DNA of 64,000 nucleotides, from positions 8,198 through 72,197 of the forward strand of contig DUBB01000009.1 in NCBI GenBank assembly GCA_012960535.1, in the 5' to 3' direction. The notes beneath the pieces were generated by a model. That model was not told where the DNA came from. It saw only the letters and a program-made list of their open reading frames with translations, and made no database searches. Position numbers and translations under genes: made by a program. Shown one piece after another: positions 60,777-64,000 of the stretch. The first letter of the stretch is position 1. Every line of letters begins with the position of its first letter. Origin of the DNA: Gammaproteobacteria bacterium (lineage in GTDB: Bacteria; Pseudomonadota; Gammaproteobacteria; Pseudomonadales; Azotimanducaceae).

Positions 60777-61964
60777 TCAGTGTGCCTGAACAAGGCTGCG
60801 TTGGATGGCAGAGTGGGAAGCACATTCTCCTGGCATACTCCGAATCCAGTCCTGGATCAGGCTCAGACCTTCCTGGTGAACTAAGCCTCTACCCAGTTCG
60901 GGCATCATGACACCTGGGTCAAGGCTGGTCATGCGATAAGCCAAAATAGAGGCGCCCGGTTGCCCAGGTACCACCGAAAACTGATTCCCGCCAGTTCCTT
61001 GCCCGGCTGCTACCGGCGGTTTACACAACCCCCAGCGCAGCGGATCGGTGACCGACGCTTCAAGGAATAATCCGGAGGTATCGGCCGGGCCTGTTTTACT
61101 ATGGCAATGTCCGCAATTGATATCCAGATAAGATCTGGCCCTGGTTTCCAGGGGCACGGAATCATCCTGCCAGTCCTGGTTTCTAGGGTAGCCAAGTGCC
61201 GCCTGATAAGCTGTCTCGCTGAGCCAACCCCGTAACTGCCACCGCGATAACTGATTGTCCGTTGATCCTGGATAGCGCCTGTTGACATGCCTGGCATGCG
61301 GACCAATAGGCTCAAGGCGTTTACTGGCGTGATCCAGAGCATGACAACCGGTGCACTGGTTCTGATTGGGTACGACGTAAACAAATGAATGTACCTGCCC
61401 ATCAATTTGAAGCTCTACGGGCAGCAGGGTACCGGCGACGCGCAGGGTTGCATCCTTCTGATCTTTATCCCAGACATAAGGCAATGCATGCCAGCCGTCT
61501 GTGCGCCTTACCAACAATCGAGTTTCCACCAGAAACACTCGGTCAAGATCCAGTTCTGCCTTGTTTTCAGATACCCCATCGAAGTTTTCAGCAACCTTTA
61601 CAAACCCATCCACGACACCGGCACTGGATTTCAACTTCGAGTAATAGAACGTTTTACTGATGATGGTACCGAAAGGAAACTGCATTTTCCCTTCTGCTGT
61701 CACTGCTACGCTATGCCCTTGCGGCAGCGTGATGGTGCGCAGTTTCTGCGCGTAATCAGTAAAAAGGCCGCTGGCCAGGAAATAGGGCTGAACATCATCC
61801 GCTGTCCGCAGCACTGAACGCTCTTGTAACAGGAGCCGCCAAGTCGACAGCTTAACGGGGTTTTGGTCAGCAAAAAATCGACTGCTAACCACCGATTGCT
61901 CGCTACAACCCAACTGCAGCAAGAGTATCAAACCGGTAAACCATCGCATGGCTGACTTAATCAT
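60777..61964 (-). CDS. SO2930-type diheme c-type cytochrome lipoprotein
   Basis: 395 residues from ATG 61964 (GAGGGA site). A lipoprotein signal (TGLILLLQLGC) puts it at a membrane face. Two heme c motifs are visible, CTGCH in NQNQCTGCHALDH and CGHCH in LDINCGHCHSKTG, with a further methionine in PGVMMPELGRG as possible axial ligand. This architecture and the neighbouring beta-helix gene match the SO2930/SO2929 pair of Shewanella, whose function I know only as a conserved pairing. It ends convergent to metF. Confidence 0.82.
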   Translation of the reverse strand: MIKSAMRWFTGLILLLQLGCSEQSVVSSRFFADQNPVKLSTWRLLLQERSVLRTADDVQPYFLASGLFTDYAQKLRTITLPQGHSVAVTAEGKMQFPFGTIISKTFYYSKLKSSAGVVDGFVKVAENFDGVSENKAELDLDRVFLVETRLLVRRTDGWHALPYVWDKDQKDATLRVAGTLLPVELQIDGQVHSFVYVVPNQNQCTGCHALDHASKRLEPIGPHARHVNRRYPGSTDNQLSRWQLRGWLSETAYQAALGYPRNQDWQDDSVPLETRARSYLDINCGHCHSKTGPADTSGLFLEASVTDPLRWGLCKPPVAAGQGTGGNQFSVVPGQPGASILAYRMTSLDPGVMMPELGRGLVHQEGLSLIQDWIRSMPGECASHSAIQRSLVQAH

Positions 61965-61994
61965 CAATTCCCTCAAAGCCACTGATCGACTGAA

Positions 61995-63233
61995 TTACAG
62001 GTCCAGAACAACCGCCTGAAGCGGCTCATGGGTACATTGATAGCGAGCTTGTTCCACGCTGGGGTTTGCATAAGCAGATGGACCATCAACGTTCAACAGC
62101 ATGGTTTCTGGTTCGTTGGCGACACAAAAATTCTTCGCCGGGGGCAGGTATCCATCTACCGCGGTGTCAGGATTCAAAAACCCATCCCAGATGATATTGG
62201 GAAAATGCCCTTCTGGGCCGAACATGGCCACTTTCAAATCAGTCAGGGCCTGGGTACCAGGGGCAGTTCCACCACCAGAATAACGATTATCATGAATGAA
62301 TATGTGCTCGGGATAGGGGTCAAAACCGCTGGCAGTCTCGCGCCTGGAATAATTCGTGGAAAATACGCTGGAGATTATGATATGGGCAGTATTATTATCG
62401 CGGATATCATTGTCAAAAATTTCAACATCGTCATTGGAATTTACGGATATGCCTGAGCCTGCTGGCAACCCTGCCACAGCACCGCCTGCTAAAGCGAAGT
62501 TGGCCGTATTATTAGCGATTACCTGATTCCTGAATATACGTGTTCGGGCGCCTTCCTGGGCAAGATTCGGCATATTAAAAACCAGGATACCGCCGGTGTT
62601 ATGGGTCGCAATATTATCGAAAACATCGGCATCCTGGGTGTTCTCTATCTCAATACCGGCAACGTTGTATTCAGCTCGAGAATTCCTCACAATCACGTTT
62701 CGGGACTGGCCAACATAGATGCCAGCATCTGAGGCAGCAATTGCGACAACGCCATCGATCAAAGTGTTTTCAGTCTGCACCGGGTAGATACCGTAAGCGC
62801 CGTTAGCGGTGTCAGGCCCATTAGTCCATTCGGTACGTACTCTCCTGACGATGATATTCTTGCCTTCATTTATCTTCAGCGCATCGCCTTTCGCATCCTC
62901 AATAGCCAGGTCCTCTATAATAAAATCACTGGCCGTGACCAACAGACCTTCAGCGCCGGAGATTTGGCCCCTAAAGCTTAAAATGGTCTGATCCATACCT
63001 GCGCCACGAATGGTCACACCATCTACATTAAGCGAAAGGGATCGATTAAATTCAAAAGTTCCAGCTGGAATCGTTATCACATCGCCTCGCTGAGCGGTCA
63101 ACAGAGACGTTTGTAACTGCGTCTGATAATCGCTAGCCTCAACAACCTCGACCGCCACGTTTTCAGCAGGTTGTTGTTCACTGCAGCCACTGAACCAGAA
63201 AACCAGCCCTAGCAAAAAAACACTTTTAATCAT
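61995..63233 (-). CDS. Parallel beta-helix lipoprotein (SO2929-like)
   Basis: 412 residues, AGAGGAG site. Lipobox in LVFWFSGC followed by SEQQP. The body is a repeat of hydrophobic/asparagine steps (FIIEDLAIEDAKGDALKI; NIIVRRVRTEW; GVVAIAASDAGIYVGQ; NVIVRNSRAEYNVAGIEI; NTQDADVFDNIATHNTG), the right-handed beta-helix of pectate-lyase-like proteins, ending in a less repetitive region. No pectate lyase catalytic set is obvious. It precedes the diheme cytochrome by 30 bases and probably acts with it on the cell surface. Confidence 0.82.
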   Translation of the reverse strand: MIKSVFLLGLVFWFSGCSEQQPAENVAVEVVEASDYQTQLQTSLLTAQRGDVITIPAGTFEFNRSLSLNVDGVTIRGAGMDQTILSFRGQISGAEGLLVTASDFIIEDLAIEDAKGDALKINEGKNIIVRRVRTEWTNGPDTANGAYGIYPVQTENTLIDGVVAIAASDAGIYVGQSRNVIVRNSRAEYNVAGIEIENTQDADVFDNIATHNTGGILVFNMPNLAQEGARTRIFRNQVIANNTANFALAGGAVAGLPAGSGISVNSNDDVEIFDNDIRDNNTAHIIISSVFSTNYSRRETASGFDPYPEHIFIHDNRYSGGGTAPGTQALTDLKVAMFGPEGHFPNIIWDGFLNPDTAVDGYLPPAKNFCVANEPETMLLNVDGPSAYANPSVEQARYQCTHEPLQAVVLDL

Positions 63234-63347
63234 ATTTAACTCCTCTGGGATCTAGCTCCGCTACGATAAAACTGCATCTTGCTACAGCCTTGCTGTAGGC
63301 ACAGCAGCAACAAACCTGGCATGTTCCTGTTTAATCGATGATAATTG

Positions 63348-64000
63348 TTAAGACAGCAAAGCACCACAGTCCATGCGTTCTAACGCTGCCAGAGACCTGC
63401 TGAGAACGACTCTACCCAGTTCCTTGCCCCGCTCGTTACCCGAGTCTAGCGTTCCACAGATAGCGATCGGTGTAATCATGGTAATCATAAGATTGAGCCG
63501 GTAATCCTCCAGGCAGTGATCAAAACTATAACCCTTAACCCCATATTCCAGAAGCGTGTCATGGTAGGCACGCAGGTGCTGCATTTCCACATCAAGCTCA
63601 AGATCCTTACTGCAACTCTGCGAACAGAAATAGGCTATATCATGGGGACCATTGCCGCCGCTGGTGTTTTGCCAATCCACTCCAACAATGCTGACTTTGC
63701 CATTTACTACTGGCAGCAGCATGTTATCAACACGGAAATCTCCATGAACGATCGTTTGTGGCCCGCTCATGGCACGATCGAACAGGACAGCAAACTGCTC
63801 ACCAATTTCTGTCACCACATCAGGCAGATTACCGCTAAAGCAATCGCCGAAATTGTTAAGGGTTGGCTCGATTCCAGGCTGATAGATAACCTGCTGCTTG
63901 AATTCGGTTAACTCAGGATTATTCTGGTACTTCAGCCAGGGATAATTTTCCGTCTTGCCCCAAAAGGTCCCGTGCATCTGCCCTGCCTGTCTGAATGCCA
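63348..64000 (-). CDS. Aminoglycoside/choline-kinase-type phosphotransferase (5' part outside window)
   Basis: The frame runs to the window edge with AFRQAGQMHGTFWGKTENYP, so the start is beyond it. The kinase catalytic loop is IVHGDFRVDNMLL (H-G-D-x-x-x-x-N) and the metal-binding D is in VGVDWQNTSGGNGPHDIAY. This is the APH/EcKinase/choline kinase-like fold, ATP-dependent. Substrate unknown. An internal ATG at 63977 is unlikely to be the start because homology continues upstream. Downstream of it lies only the gap before the beta-helix gene. Confidence 0.8.
   Translation of the reverse strand, partial: AFRQAGQMHGTFWGKTENYPWLKYQNNPELTEFKQQVIYQPGIEPTLNNFGDCFSGNLPDVVTEIGEQFAVLFDRAMSGPQTIVHGDFRVDNMLLPVVNGKVSIVGVDWQNTSGGNGPHDIAYFCSQSCSKDLELDVEMQHLRAYHDTLLEYGVKGYSFDHCLEDYRLNLMITMITPIAICGTLDSGNERGKELGRVVLSRSLAALERMDCGALLS

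Noticed and set aside
61389..61817. 142-codon plus-strand frame opposite the diheme cytochrome
   Set aside because: Antisense shadow with no motif; the cytochrome has clear heme sites.

Overview
The window looks like a chromosomal segment of an aerobic, probably marine, gammaproteobacterium. The support is indirect: an A-type cytochrome oxidase with cytochrome c domains on subunit II, a SO2930-type diheme cytochrome paired with a beta-helix lipoprotein, CYP153-like P450, BCCT and SSS sodium-coupled transporters, and moderate base composition. No rRNA, tRNA, CRISPR array, insertion sequence or phage gene was found. Genus is not claimed.

Layout. 1-8.1 kb is a loose patchwork: a cut DUF1330 gene, a serine hydrolase, an MFS carrier, a phosphoesterase, an NTF2-like protein, a TonB-box protein, a lactonase-like MBL enzyme and a small lipoprotein, with several decayed gene remnants between them. 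8.1-15.6 kb (minus strand) carries two tandem flavin amine oxidases, an SSS symporter, a small Tat-signal protein, a PLP decarboxylase and a GST; together they suggest amine or amino-acid turnover. 16.1-20.9 kb (plus) is a five-gene cytochrome c oxidase operon. 21.1-30 kb mixes a twice-frameshifted cNMP/PilZ gene, two P450s, a cupin, deazaflavin-type proteins, a YghU-like GST, a nitroreductase and a broken OmpA-like gene.

29.7-47 kb is the centre of interest. Thirteen tightly packed minus-strand genes from 46918 to 31947 encode an MttB-family methyltransferase without pyrrolysine, its corrinoid protein, DUF1638 and PF13769 proteins, a corrinoid:tetrahydrofolate methyltransferase, a ferredoxin-ASKHA corrinoid reactivator, a dimethylglycine-dehydrogenase-like enzyme, all four subunits of heterotetrameric sarcosine oxidase and a secreted phosphodiesterase. 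A BCCT carrier diverges from the head of the run, and MetY with a hydrolase follows its tail. Read together they describe stepwise removal of N-methyl groups from a quaternary amine (glycine betaine is the simplest guess) to tetrahydrofolate in an aerobe: quaternary amine to dimethyl amine by corrinoid methyl transfer, then dimethylglycine to sarcosine to glycine by flavoenzymes. A methylenetetrahydrofolate reductase at 59.8 kb could oxidise the methyl-THF formed.

49-60.7 kb adds a serine hydrolase, a complete Dpp/Opp-type ABC importer (binding protein divergent, fused double ATPase), an HD-domain protein of the PhnZ/TmpB kind, a beta-hydroxyacid dehydrogenase, a homocysteine S-methyltransferase and an alpha/beta hydrolase, plausibly feeding the same one-carbon network. 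The window ends with the diheme cytochrome/beta-helix pair and a cut phosphotransferase.

At least four genes carry simple inactivating lesions (single-base deletions or one nonsense codon), and two genes appear to lack an AUG/GUG/UUG start where homology or the ribosome-binding site would place it. Real decay and sequencing error cannot be told apart from this sequence alone.
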